This document shows, piece after piece, positions 1-10,024 of a stretch of 64,000 bases of DNA. The translations under genes were made by a program, and so were the position numbers. The notes beneath the pieces are model-generated. The model was not told the origin of the DNA. It ran no database searches and worked only from the letters and a program-made list of their open reading frames with translations. Source of the stretch: Microstegium vimineum (taxonomy: Eukaryota > Streptophyta > Magnoliopsida > Poales > Poaceae); assembly GCA_022036555.1 (NCBI GenBank), contig CM039119.1:19681095-19745094 (forward strand), written 5' to 3'. Every line of letters begins with the position of its first letter. The stretch's first letter is position 1.

Positions 1-1054
1 ATAGGTGTGTTTAAGTTTCCTTAATTTTTAGAAGTAGTTAATGATGAAAAGAACTCTGGAGATAATTCTTCTATGGAAATGATGAATAGTTGCTCTATTG
101 TAATTTCTTTCACGTGCCTAGCCTTCAAGCATGAATTCTCTTGAGTCCTACAATTAATTAATGATATTTAAATTAAATACATGGGAAGCTTATACTTGAC
201 CTGAGGTCTAGGTGATTGTTAGATAAGGTATGTGATAATCTAAGCTGCTATTTATCTTGTTTCAAATGACAATAGAGTTCCTATTTTTGAAATAAAATTT
301 ATTAAATGCATTGAGTTAGATTAAGTAGTGTTGACCCTATGGAAAGTTAGTATGCTACTAAATTAAGACCACATACACATTTTTGTCTATCTTCCATATT
401 CATGCTCAATTTCATAATTACTAATATCATCTCAAAAGCTTATTAGTAGCATGGGTCTATAAAAAAGAGAGAAGAGAAGAAAAAAAGGCAAGTGCCTACC
501 ACCAGAAAAATGGACAAGTGTCCACATCATGAAAAATAGAGTTAAAAACAATAGGTGCTTCGACACTCGGCCAAGAGGAAACAATGGGTGCAAAGACACT
601 CACCTAAGAGGTAAAAATGGGCACGTGCCCGACAGTAGAATTAGCCAAATAGCCCATGTTGCTAATATGCAAGAGAGAATGATAAATTCTAAGAGCATTC
701 ATTACCATATACACATGCACTTCTTGATTCAGTTGTATACTTTACTTTTCCTTTGTGTCCATTATTTAATTTAACAATATATGTCTACAAGTTTTTGAAC
801 ATGATAAACTTTGGAATAATAGTGAAATAAAGAACTTGAGAGATAGTGCTAGATTTTTCTATTCTATATTTCAATCATGTAAGATCCAAAGTGAAGGTAA
901 AAGCCCCATGACTAAAAATATATGTCTAATTCAAGAGAGAATTTTTGTTTGAAGGCATGTGTACTTGTTAGACGTGAAAATATTGTAGCAACTCCTGATC
1001 CATTGTTAAGTTGAGCTTTGATTAGGGACTAGCAAAGGTTAACCTTGTGGAACT

Positions 1055-2518
1055 TTTTGATGGCTCTTAACACATAAATATAGCCATCAACTATTGCATG
1101 AAATGATAAGAAATAAATTATAAAGCATAGTTGTAGGGTTTAATTCTAATGAGTTCCACGAGTTGTGGTGTTCTCACTTGTTTTGCAGGACATTCAAGTT
1201 TCTCTATATAAAAGAACCTCAAATAAGGAATTGGAGTACACCGTTGCGAAGAGCTCGTCGAGCCGATCAAAACGGACCTAGCACTTGCTATATTTGGAGC
1301 CCCGATGAGAAAGATATCAACACCGCATGCAATGGAATTCAACTTGGGAACAATCTAGAACATACCGGAACCATCACCCACTATATATTTAAGGGACTAA
1401 AATGCCAGAATCCCATAGCTTTGGTAAATCTATATTTTCCAGGGACTATTCCAGAGAATCATAGAAGATCTAATTATTAGAATAATTATGGGAAGAATCT
1501 CGCGGTGGGATATTTTCCTTTGTACTTAGGAAGGGTCCAGAAGGCAACCGAAGAAAGCGGGGCCCAAGAGGCCGAGATAGGGTGCCGGGCGGCATCAACC
1601 CATGCTAGGCGGCCTACTACAGTAACGGGCCTAGACCCGCTTCTGGAAGCTTCCTCCACCGCCTCCTAGGATGCATCTTGACCATGTTTCAAAGTTGGAT
1701 TGATCCGAGGGCTATCGTTGATCCCATCGGGCTATAAATAGAGGGGCAGACCCCCTCTCTAGGCACCATTATCTACCTATAGAGCAAAAGCTAGGGTTTC
1801 AATTCTCCATCCAAGTAGAGTAGAGGTCCCTCTAGTTGTCTAGATCTAGTTCTTCTAGTTCTAGTTCATCTAGTTGTAATTAGAGGTGAGAGAGGAGGAG
1901 AGAGCTAGGAGGAGCTGGATCTGTCGGATTTTCCTCAACATTGTACCTTTGCAGCATCTGGTTCATCTTGAGCAATCTCTAGGTTCTTCATTTATTATTT
2001 CTATGTACCTTATTTTAGTTCTTACTTTATTCTATTTACGGGATCTCCACTCGTATTGAGTGCTCTAGTTTTCACGTGGAATTAGAGTAGTAAGCGATAG
2101 TGGTGTCTGGACTAGAGTTTACCTGAGTTTGCGCCCAATCCCACGAATAGTTGTGGTAGCCCCAGAGGTGACAGCTCTGTAAGGCCTTTGTAGTCCACCA
2201 CGTTTGGGTTGGTGTTTTCGTAGAGCTTTTGGCAGCCTCTCCCAACTACCTTTTTCCTAGTCTTTATCGAGAGTCAGGAAGGTACTGTTGCTCCAAAGTA
2301 AGTAGAGTATCGTGGGCCTTTGATTAGATAAAACCCTTAGAAAACTCTAAAATCTCTCTACTTATTTATCAATCTATCCTTGGATGATCTTCTTTTGTTT
2401 CTAGTACACTTCGTGTTCGTCGTGGAAATTAATACCCTTTTGGAATACTCCCGGGTGATAGCTACAGGGGTATCCGTACGCTTGTAAATTTTTCTATGTG
2501 TGTTAATTTATACCAACA
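1055..2518 (+). repeat. 3' LTR of element G
   Basis: The left edge is set by comparison with the LTR of element C, and the expected TG start has decayed. The right edge ends in 'taccaaca' at 2518. The layout agrees with a promoter LTR: a TATA box at 1733-1740, a pyrimidine-rich leader, and a closing part ('tactcccgggtgatagctacaggggtatccgtacgc' region, 2443-2482) that resembles the ends of the LTRs of A, C and the fragment at 25146-25960. Unlike A and C it has no extra primer-site-like segment after 'taccaaca'. Confidence 0.6.
1733..1740 (+). promoter_or_regulatory. Predicted TATA box of the G LTR
   Basis: The word 'tataaata' follows a GC-rich upstream part and precedes a pyrimidine-rich leader. 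The LTRs of A and C have the same arrangement. It would drive plus-strand transcription out of this 3' LTR into the neighbouring CACTA remnant. Confidence 0.5.
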
Positions 2519-2527
2519 ACGTACTAA

Positions 2528-3063
2528 GGGTACAAGATAAATGGAAATACATTATACACCGTAGCCCAAGATAAAAAGAGCACCAACCAAAACAGTAGTG
2601 CCTGCATAAATGCCACAGACCCAAATGGGAATAGGCAAACATATTATGGCCGCATAGAGGAGATTTGGGAAGTAGACTATGCACCTAATTTTAAAGTCCC
2701 TTTGTTTCGGTGCCAATGGGTGAAGATGACCGGAGCCGGGGTAACAATTGACAAGGATTATGGGTTGACAACAGTGGACCATATATATATATGTTAGTCC
2801 TTGCTGCTGATGTGAATCAGGTGTTCTATGTAAAAGATATGAGACAAAGTGTCATATAGTTCTTTCAAGGAAAAGAAACATTTTTGGGAATTGAGGAAAA
2901 GTCAGACATGTCAGAAGATTACGAAAGGGATGACCGAATTGCGCCATTCAGTGTGACCAAAGACCAAAGCATCCTTATAAATGCCGAGGACACTCCATGG
3001 TTACGACATGATCATAACCAAGGGTCATATGTCAAGAAGAAGTTCACTATTATGCCCACTTGA
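2528..3063 (+). pseudogene. C-terminal fragment of a CACTA transposase (TNP2 type, DUF4216-like region)
   Basis: Read on the plus strand, the fragment shows the pattern of the C-terminal region of plant TNP2-type transposases. The motif 'YYGRIEEIWEVDY' is followed by 'FKVPLFRCQWV', a 'DYGLTTVD' stretch, and then 'NQVFYVKDM'. In-frame stops and at least one frame change (about 2783-2800, in an AT run) show it is dead. Positions 2870-3063 continue with an acidic tail that has no stop until the terminal one. The catalytic part of the transposase is absent; it lay left of the G insertion point. Family membership is by recognition only. Confidence 0.7.
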
Positions 3064-3220
3064 TGTATCTAGCAGTGATGTCAAGTGACATGTGTATTAG
3101 TCATTTTTGCTAAGTTTGGTCAAATAATGAAGATCTACATTTGTAATTGGTCATTTTTGTATTTAGTGACTAATGTTTACAAACACTTCCTTTGTATCTT
3201 AATGATTTTGAATAAAGTTT

Positions 3221-3746
3221 CTCACAAAGTTTCATAATCCCTGTGAGATTCATGATTTTGTGACTAATGTTTACTAACACTTCCTCGAATGGAAATATGA
3301 CTTCAATAAAAAAGGTAGATCTTGATGAGTTCTAAAACCTTTGTATTCAAAAGGTTTTTCATATGAGGTCATTTAGTGTCTCATTTGAAGTTTGACCAAG
3401 TCAAATTTTGAATTTTTAAATTTTCACAGCTTCAAACCAGTTTTCAAAACTCTAGATGGTCTCAACTAGAGAAGTCATGAATACCAAGTTTCGTTAAATA
3501 ATCAAGTTCTATATTTTCTATATTGGTCATTTTTCCATTTGAGAAAGTGTTATAAAAGTTTAGTTCTAAAATAACAAGTCTCTCATAAAGTTTCATAACC
3601 TCTATGTGAGATTTATGATTTTATGACTAATGTTTACTAACACTTTCTCAAATAGAAATATCACCTACATAAAAAGATAGATCTTGATGAGTTATAAAAC
3701 CTTTGTATTCAAAAGTTTTTCATATGAGGTCATTTAGTGTCTCATT
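3221..3746 (+). repeat. Two direct copies of a 165-bp segment in the CACTA 1 sub-terminal region
   Basis: Positions 3221-3385 and 3582-3746 are the same sequence with scattered differences, offset by 361 bp. Shared words are 'gactaatgtttactaacac', 'agatcttgatgagtt' and 'catatgaggtcatttagtg'. Both copies lie between the transposase stop and the 3' terminus, where CACTA elements usually carry repeats. Confidence 0.75.
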
Positions 3747-4139
3747 AATAATTTCCTATTTAAGGGTATACTTATTTGTCGCACATTTGGATAATGAATG
3801 ATCACAAACGAAAAGATTAACGTTAAAGTAATGCAAAAAACACAATTTCCTCTAGTAAACCAAGTGTTTTTGTTTTTTTAATTCAACAATATACTTTTGC
3901 ATTAACCAAACACTAATAGTTAGTTACATTTATATTTGGTATTATAAAAAAGTAAAAGATTTTCTGTTATGAATTTTTCTAGTGTATAATAAGTCAAAAG
4001 GAAATGCAATGGTTATTTTTAAAAATTTTGTGCCATGTATTTAATTTCTAATGCAATTAACAAGAACAAGAACAATTTAAAAAGATAATAAACTATATAC
4101 AATACCAAAACATCTAAAATTGCCCACTAAAATTTTGTT

Positions 4140-4335
4140 TGGCGCCCAAACAAGACTTTAGTCCTTGTTGATATTACTAACCGAGACTAAATGTCCTTTA
4201 GTACCGGTTGGTAATACCAACTGGGGTTAAAGGTATAACCTCTTTAACCCCGGTTGATATTACATCCTAGTTCATAATACCAACCGGGGCTAAAGGTCTT
4301 TTAGTCTCGGTTGGTATTACCAACCGGGGTTAAAG
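4140..4335 (+). repeat. 5' sub-terminal palindrome array of CACTA 2
   Basis: There are five or so alternating copies, in both orientations, of a motif near 'TTTAGTCCCGGTTGGTAAT'. Examples are at 4196-4231 and 4300-4335, each able to fold into a hairpin around 'ggtaataccaac' or 'ggtattaccaac'. In the family such arrays bind the transposon-encoded DNA-binding protein. The matching array is at 19509-19758. Confidence 0.75.
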
Positions 4336-5586
4336 GTTGCTATGCTACATAAGGCCTTCTACCTCTCTTCCTCCCCTCATCGCCTACTGTTTCTACAATC
4401 ATCGATCGCCGCCGCAAACCTGCGCCTCCTCACTGCCCCCGCACGGACCCTTCTCGCCTCGGCTTGCACCCGCCCCTTCTCGCCTCGGCCCGCGCGCACC
4501 GTGCCGTCTAGCCGGCACGCCGGCCGCACCCACGTATGCTCTCCGACTACCTCGCTCGCGCTCCGGCCGCCGGTCGTGAGAGGACCTCGCCCGCCTTGCC
4601 AGCTGCGCTCCAACCGCCGTTGCCTTTCCCTGCACCGCCCACTGCCTTGCATTGCTACGCCAGCTCCCGTGGAAGAAAGAAAGAAAAGAAGAAAGAAGAG
4701 AAAGAAGAAAGAAGAGACAGAAGAAAGAGGAAAGAAGAGGAAATGAGAGGAATAAGAAGGAGAAGAAGAAGGAGAGGAGAAAATGTGTGTAAAAAAATAG
4801 AAATAGATAATTGCCTCAACTATATATGTAATATATATATATATGTTAGTTGTTTTTTTCACAAATTAAACTAACATTTCTATACATGATTTTCTAGGCA
4901 GAGAGGAGAGGAGAAGAAGGAAGAAGGAGGGGAGAAGGAATAAGAAGAAGAAAGAAAATTAAAAGAAAAAAGGTGAATTGTGTGTAAAAAAATAGAAATA
5001 GATTTTAGTTTTATAATAGAGAGATTTAATTTGTGTAAAAAATTAGAAATCGATAATACCACATTCATGGATTTGTTAGAGAAATGTAGAACATCCATTG
5101 CTAGGAAACATGTATATATGATTTGATATATATATATATATATATATATTTGTTAAATGTACATAGCTTCCATTGGTAATTGTCTATATATGCATATATA
5201 TATTTATTTGTTTACACTTGTTTACACATACACACACACTAAGTGTCTACCCTAACTCTAAGTTCCTAAACCCTAACTGTAAGTGCCTAAACCCTAAACC
5301 CTACACACACACACACACACACACTAAGTGTGTACCCTTTCCCTAAACCCTAAACCCTAACTCTAAGTGCCTAAACCCTAAACCCTTTTACCCTAACTCT
5401 AAGTGCATAAACCCTAAACACTTTTACTCTAAGTGCCTAAACCCTAAACCCTAAACCCTTAAGTGTCTAAACCCTATATATATACACATCCTTTTCACAT
5501 GTATATATACATCCTTTTCATATTGCTTGTTTTCTTTTTTACCATGACAAATTCAGTTCTAATGTCCTACACATATAGTTGCAGAA
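4336..5586 (+). other. Leader of the first CACTA 2 gene: GC-rich block, polypurine tracts, AT repeats
   Basis: Positions 4380-4670 are strongly GC-rich, 4671-4790 and 4895-4975 are almost pure purine (GAA/GGA runs), and 5126-5149 is an (AT)n run. Open frames exist on both strands, but they overlap one another and follow base composition rather than any protein pattern, so I call none. A GC-rich first exon or leader is common in grass CACTA genes. Confidence 0.5.
5245..5475 (+). repeat. Interstitial telomere-like repeats (CCCTAAA) inside CACTA 2
   Basis: About a dozen copies of CCCTAAA or near variants occur, some in perfect tandem ('aaccctaaaccctaaaccc' at 5443-5459). They are separated by a recurring spacer 'ctctaagtgcctaa' and a (CA)n run at 5305-5324. 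CCCTAAA is the canonical plant telomere unit. The spacer shows it is a local mosaic rather than a clean telomere tract. Confidence 0.8.
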
Positions 5587-7375
5587 ATGAACGAACCGAA
5601 TGACAACATGGAGGATGCCATGTTTGACCTAATCAACGATGGCACCAATCAGGTATATGTTGGCAGCAATCAAATAGATGATGGCACCAATCAATTAGAT
5701 GATGGCACCAATCAAGTAGATGATGGAAGTTAGTACTTTGCCGATTATGATGATGAGCAAGAAAATATCGCACAAGACAATGTTGGCGAGGTCTATCTAC
5801 AATCTCTTGTGTATACATGAAATTCAAAATAATTTTATTTGTATAAATATATTTATAATTTTTGTGTTTCTACATACATAGCCCTCTGGATCAACGACAA
5901 CTATGGGGAAGAGTAGAAATGTACGAGGCCCAAAGAAGTCGTTGGAGGGTCGGTTCATTATCTTGGAATTCGAGTATATAGGGAAAGTACTTGGACCACA
6001 TGCACATAAATTTGTCAGCCACTATGGTTAAGGGATAGGCTTCCGATCAATGCTCGTGAATGGAGGCAAAGAAAAGATTCTCCTCATGTTAGTTTTGTCT
6101 CTGATCGTGACAAGGCACTACTTTGGCAAGATGTCCTTGAATATTCTCGCTCGATGCATAAGATGAAGCTTGGAAGGAGAGAATTAGGGACTGGGCTATG
6201 AAGAAGATGGCAACACAATTCCAGGGCTGGAAGAAGAAATTGTACAACTTATTTATCAAGAAGGATATCAAGAAGTACCTAACTCCAGATTTCAACACTA
6301 AGGCCTACGTCAAGTTGAGGCCGTTTTAGGATGAGTTTGTAGCTTTCAAGACATCCGAAGAGGGCGAGGCACGAGTGAGAAGGAACCAACAGAATGCCTG
6401 AGAAAAGCAATACCACCATCACTTGGGATCAGGTGGCTACAAGAGTGCCATTCCTAAGTGGGAAAAAATAGAACAGTAGCTTCTTGCTAGGGGAATCGAA
6501 CCAGAATCAATGAAGTGGTTTGAGCATGCTAAGTGGTGGTTTTTTGGTCATGGGGGAAGCCTTGACCTAGAGACTGGAAAAATTAGCATATGACGCAGGA
6601 CTCCAAGAAGCAGCACAGAGACTAGCTTACGCTCGAGGTTTGGTTGAAAAAGGCATATGGTCTCCAGATAGAGATCGGAATGTGCTGACATACGCCCTAA
6701 ATAGTGCCAAACACGGTGGGCAAACGAGAGGCTATGGAGAGGTGCCATGGAAGAATGTCTTCCCTAAATACAAAGATACATATAAAAGCCGCCAGAGAAA
6801 GAAGAAAGAGGATGAAGTTTGGGCGTGTAGCATGGAGGAAATGGTTAAAGAGTCACGCAGCTCGTGAAGCAAGAGAGCGAGAAAAAGCACTTGAAGCGAG
6901 AATGAGACAGGAAATCAAAAGGCAAGTGCAGATGGCAATAAGTTCCATCCAAATGCAAATTGCATCAATGCTAGAAGTCAACATCACCCCCCTGGTCAGT
7001 AGAAAAGCAGTTGTGCCTCCACAGAAGTTCCACAGTCTGAAGATGACGTGAAGCTACGCTTCCCCATGGATGACATCATGAAACCTCTCACAACATGTGA
7101 GTTGCACATTCCACAGGGGGCTGCCAGAATCATGGTTGCTATCGGTGTTGTATCTCCTATCGACCCTACGAAGACACCAAGATGCCATGGGGAAATAATA
7201 CCACCTAGATATGCTCGCGTCTCGGTGGATAGAGTTCTCAAAGGTCATAGCAATGTTCAGCTTGACATTGAAGGAGGTGATAGGGAGAAGACTTTAGGAG
7301 AAGCGGAGAATACATTTATTTGTTGGCGCAAGCATTATATCATTATTTGTGGGGCATCACTCGTATTCTAATACA
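5587..7375 (+). pseudogene. Decayed Transposase_24 / TNP1-like gene of CACTA 2
   Basis: The first exon begins at an ATG at 5587 with an acidic N-terminus containing four near-repeats of 'DDGTNQ'. After an intron (about 5818-5880) comes a basic stretch, then text typical of the plant Transposase_24 family. Recognisable pieces are 'SFVSDRDKALLWQDVLEYS', 'AKWWFFGHGG' and 'EKGIWSPDRDRN', and a coiled-coil-like 'AREREKALEARM' part. The end (about 7045-7350) has 'PCEL'-like 'TTCELHIPQG', 'GVVSPIDPTKTPRCHG' and 'PPRYARVSVDRV', a region shared by such CACTA proteins (DUF8039-like, from memory). Several stops and frame changes (for example 5733, 6028, 6330) make it non-functional. Element C follows 50 bp downstream. 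Confidence 0.7.
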
Positions 7376-7426
7376 TCCTCCTCCTCCTCCTCATCCTAGG
7401 TGTGAATGAAAGTGAACGATACCTAG

Positions 7427-9021
7427 TATTGACATTTCTTAGCGACATACTAAGAATAGAGATAAATTCCCATCCTTAGCAAGGCACCAGAAATGCAGGA
7501 GTCACCTTCTAACATCACTTAATACTAAGTTGTCATCCCTAGCATGATATCAGAAAATGTTGAAATAATCTACACTTGACAGTTCATAAAATAATTCTCT
7601 AGAATATATCCGCAAGCGCACAGATAATTCTCCTATTGTAGCATTTCACCCGGTCAGATTCTCCAAGTATCGTTGATTTGTTTATGCCAAAAGGAAAACT
7701 TTCAATTAATTACAGGAATTAAACAGGGGTAGAAAAGGAAACCTAAATGCATATAGTTTAGACTATAAATGTGCAAACCTAAGATTAGACCAACCTTTCT
7801 AATGATTTAGCAGGGGTAAGTCATGTCAAGATAAATAAATATGATAAATAAGGTATATGGTATTCCAGAGATAGAAATAGAGACTCACTAATAATATAGT
7901 CAAACAACTCGAGATCGGTTAGAGTAAAAGAATCCTAAGTAATTACCAAATAAAAAGGAACCAAGCACACCCTACCTACATACTATCATCTATAGCATAA
8001 CTGACTCAAAAAACATCATAAGGAGCATCAACTAGGGAGGCTATTAAGACGGAACCATCACCTCCGTCGCGACCGCGCTCTACCAAGCCTATGTGCCAAG
8101 GCTGGGCTACAGAGGAATCAACACAGCTATAAGAGTCACCTACGCGAACTACCGCACGACACAACACATCAGGAGATATCTGTAGGTACATATAATATCT
8201 AGGCACCACGCCTACATAATACATACCACCTAACCCACTCGAGAATTGAATAGGCGCTTTACGATCTTATAAAGATAATCATCACAAATCTTAACTATAT
8301 CTATTATGCAAATTGAATAAACTAAGAACTCAATAAGTAGCAATATAATAATGAAGTATAAAGTCATAATGAGATACAAGATAAATTTCCGATCTCCAGA
8401 CAAACGAATCTGGAATCCTGAGCATATCACCCAACTCCACTTGAATCTTGCTAGCTACCTAGCTAATAACTTGAAGCACTAGAGTTCTAATCTAATCTCT
8501 AGAAACCCTAGATCTATTCTATTCTTGAACTGGCTCTGACTTGACCTGGATCATTTGAATAATAATGCTCCTCCCAGGGGGTACAGGGCTCTATTTATAG
8601 TTCAGTGGGATGCACGACAGCCGTTGGATCAAATTGACTTAAGGTAGGGCTCAGATTAATCTTCGAAGGCGATGGAGGAATCTTCTAGAAGACGGTGGGC
8701 AGTGGGCCCAGGTGGGTGCCGCCCAGTCCCACCCCATGCCAGACGGCCCCACATGGTGGGGTTCGGGGCTCCGCTTCGCTACGGTGTCTGCGGGATCCTC
8801 CGTGAGTAAACTGGTAGGTGTTTCTCCGTGGGATTTGTTCGATATCTTCTCTGGTTTGCTTTCCTTTATCCTCTTTTCTGAAATAGTCCCTGGAAAATAA
8901 TGAAACACCAAAACTCGTGGAATTTGTTAGATAAAGCCCCATATTTCTATTATTTTCATATGATTGATCCATTTATTCTATTTATAATTGCATTAAAAGT
9001 TGACGCTAACGACCGTCGACA
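7427..9021 (-). repeat. 3' LTR of element C
   Basis: It is 1595 bp and ends next to the polypurine tract at 9022. Its outer end reads 'tattgaca', where the inner LTR copy at 15275 reads 'tgttgaca', so the terminal TG has become TA. A TATA-like 'CTATAAATAG' (minus strand) is at 8591-8600. Degenerate primer-site echoes are at about 7474-7500 and 7533-7562. Confidence 0.9.
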
Positions 9022-10024
9022 AGCTCCCCCAAGCTTACCCTTTGCTAGTCCCTAAGCAAAGCCCAAGTGGAACTATTTATTTAATTCATGTAATAGAAAT
9101 GTCTTAGCAAATAACACTGTCTCTTATGGAACTTATTACTTCACTCTAGTCATGAGTAGCTGCAAAACAGACAGGTTTTATTAGAACTGCTTTTCTCTTA
9201 TTCCTTAATCAATTTCCTTTCTAAAGTTTTGGATATTTTGAGAAAAAATAAAGTCCTACAAAAAGAATTAAAGAGAATACTCTACTATGCCCCTTAGATC
9301 AAAATGATTAATTTGCAAAATATTATTTTATATTTTCTGACTTTTCCATGTTCTTCTTTTTCTCCTTCTGAGAAGTATGGGCCTCTTCTTTTTTTCAGAG
9401 GTATGTCAGACTTTTGTCCCTTTTTGATTCCTCTTGAGGGTGCATCGGGCTTTTGTCTCTTTTTAATTCCCTCTATTTTCTCCCATGCATCTTTTGGCAT
9501 GGATTATTTTCTCATAGTTTTCCATAGGCCATACAACTCTTCTAAAGAGAAAAATTAGAACATATGTATCAAAAAATATTTTTCTTATTATTTAGATTAA
9601 TTCTGATCATAGGCATATAACAAAATACTCAACTTTAATCCTTCAGAGGTTTTGGAATTTTAAGTACTTAAATAAATTCTCCAGAAATTAAATCTCTCTT
9701 GGAACAAGATCATAGGAAACTCTTTTTATTCCCTATCTTATTTAAGAGCAACTTAGAAAGGAACAAAGTATTTTATCCAACTAGATTCAGGTTCTCACAG
9801 TGAGATTGTAATTTTAAATTTATGGGGATAACTAAATTGCAAACTAGATATACATATGCGAGAAGCACATATATATACATAGTTATTTATTCATTATTCT
9901 AGCTAATATATTTTTTTTTCTTTTTCATTTTTCTTATTTTTATTTTCTTTTCTTTAAATAGTAATAAAAGCAAACTTAATTAAAAACTAATTTAAATGCG
10001 GAGATACAAATATGATAGTGCACT
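9022..10024 (-). other. 3' untranslated spacer of element C
   Basis: AT-rich sequence between the end of the second ORF and the 3' LTR. The minus-strand polypurine tract occupies the first bases (9022-9036). A long T-rich run sits near 9910-9955. The open frames at 9294-9558 on both strands show no domain. I see no gene here. Confidence 0.6.

Larger units (their letters stand above)
1..2518 (+). mobile_element. Element G: tail of a non-autonomous Ty3/gypsy element with its 3' LTR, cut by the window edge
   Basis: Positions 1-1054 are the end of an internal region and 1055-2518 are the 3' LTR. The junction (about 1018-1054, with the words 'agggactagcaaagg') matches the polypurine-tract region next to the LTR of element C (9022-9060 read on the minus strand). 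The first LTR bases ('gagttccacgag' near 1149) also match C. No gag, protease, reverse transcriptase or integrase is readable. The 246-bp open frame at 529-774 has no recognisable domain. The LTR end at 2518 abuts a CACTA transposase gene, so G inserted into CACTA 1. The family (Athila/Tat-type large derivative) is inferred from similarity to element C. The 5' half lies left of the window. Confidence 0.6.
2519..3984 (+). mobile_element. CACTA 1: 3' remnant of an En/Spm-type DNA transposon
   Basis: The right end reads 'tttttctagtg' at 3974-3984, the reverse complement of a standard CACTA start (CACTAGAAAAA). It contains the end of a transposase gene (2528-3063) and about 900 bp of AT-rich sub-terminal sequence with a 165-bp direct repeat. 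The left part is interrupted by element G at 2518 and the 5' terminus is outside the window. The three bases after the end are 'tat', but the matching target duplication cannot be checked. Confidence 0.7.

Noticed and set aside
4342..4874. Frames on both strands over the GC-rich and polypurine leader of CACTA 2
   Set aside because: They are explained by composition (no stop codons in GC-rich or purine runs). No protein family pattern.
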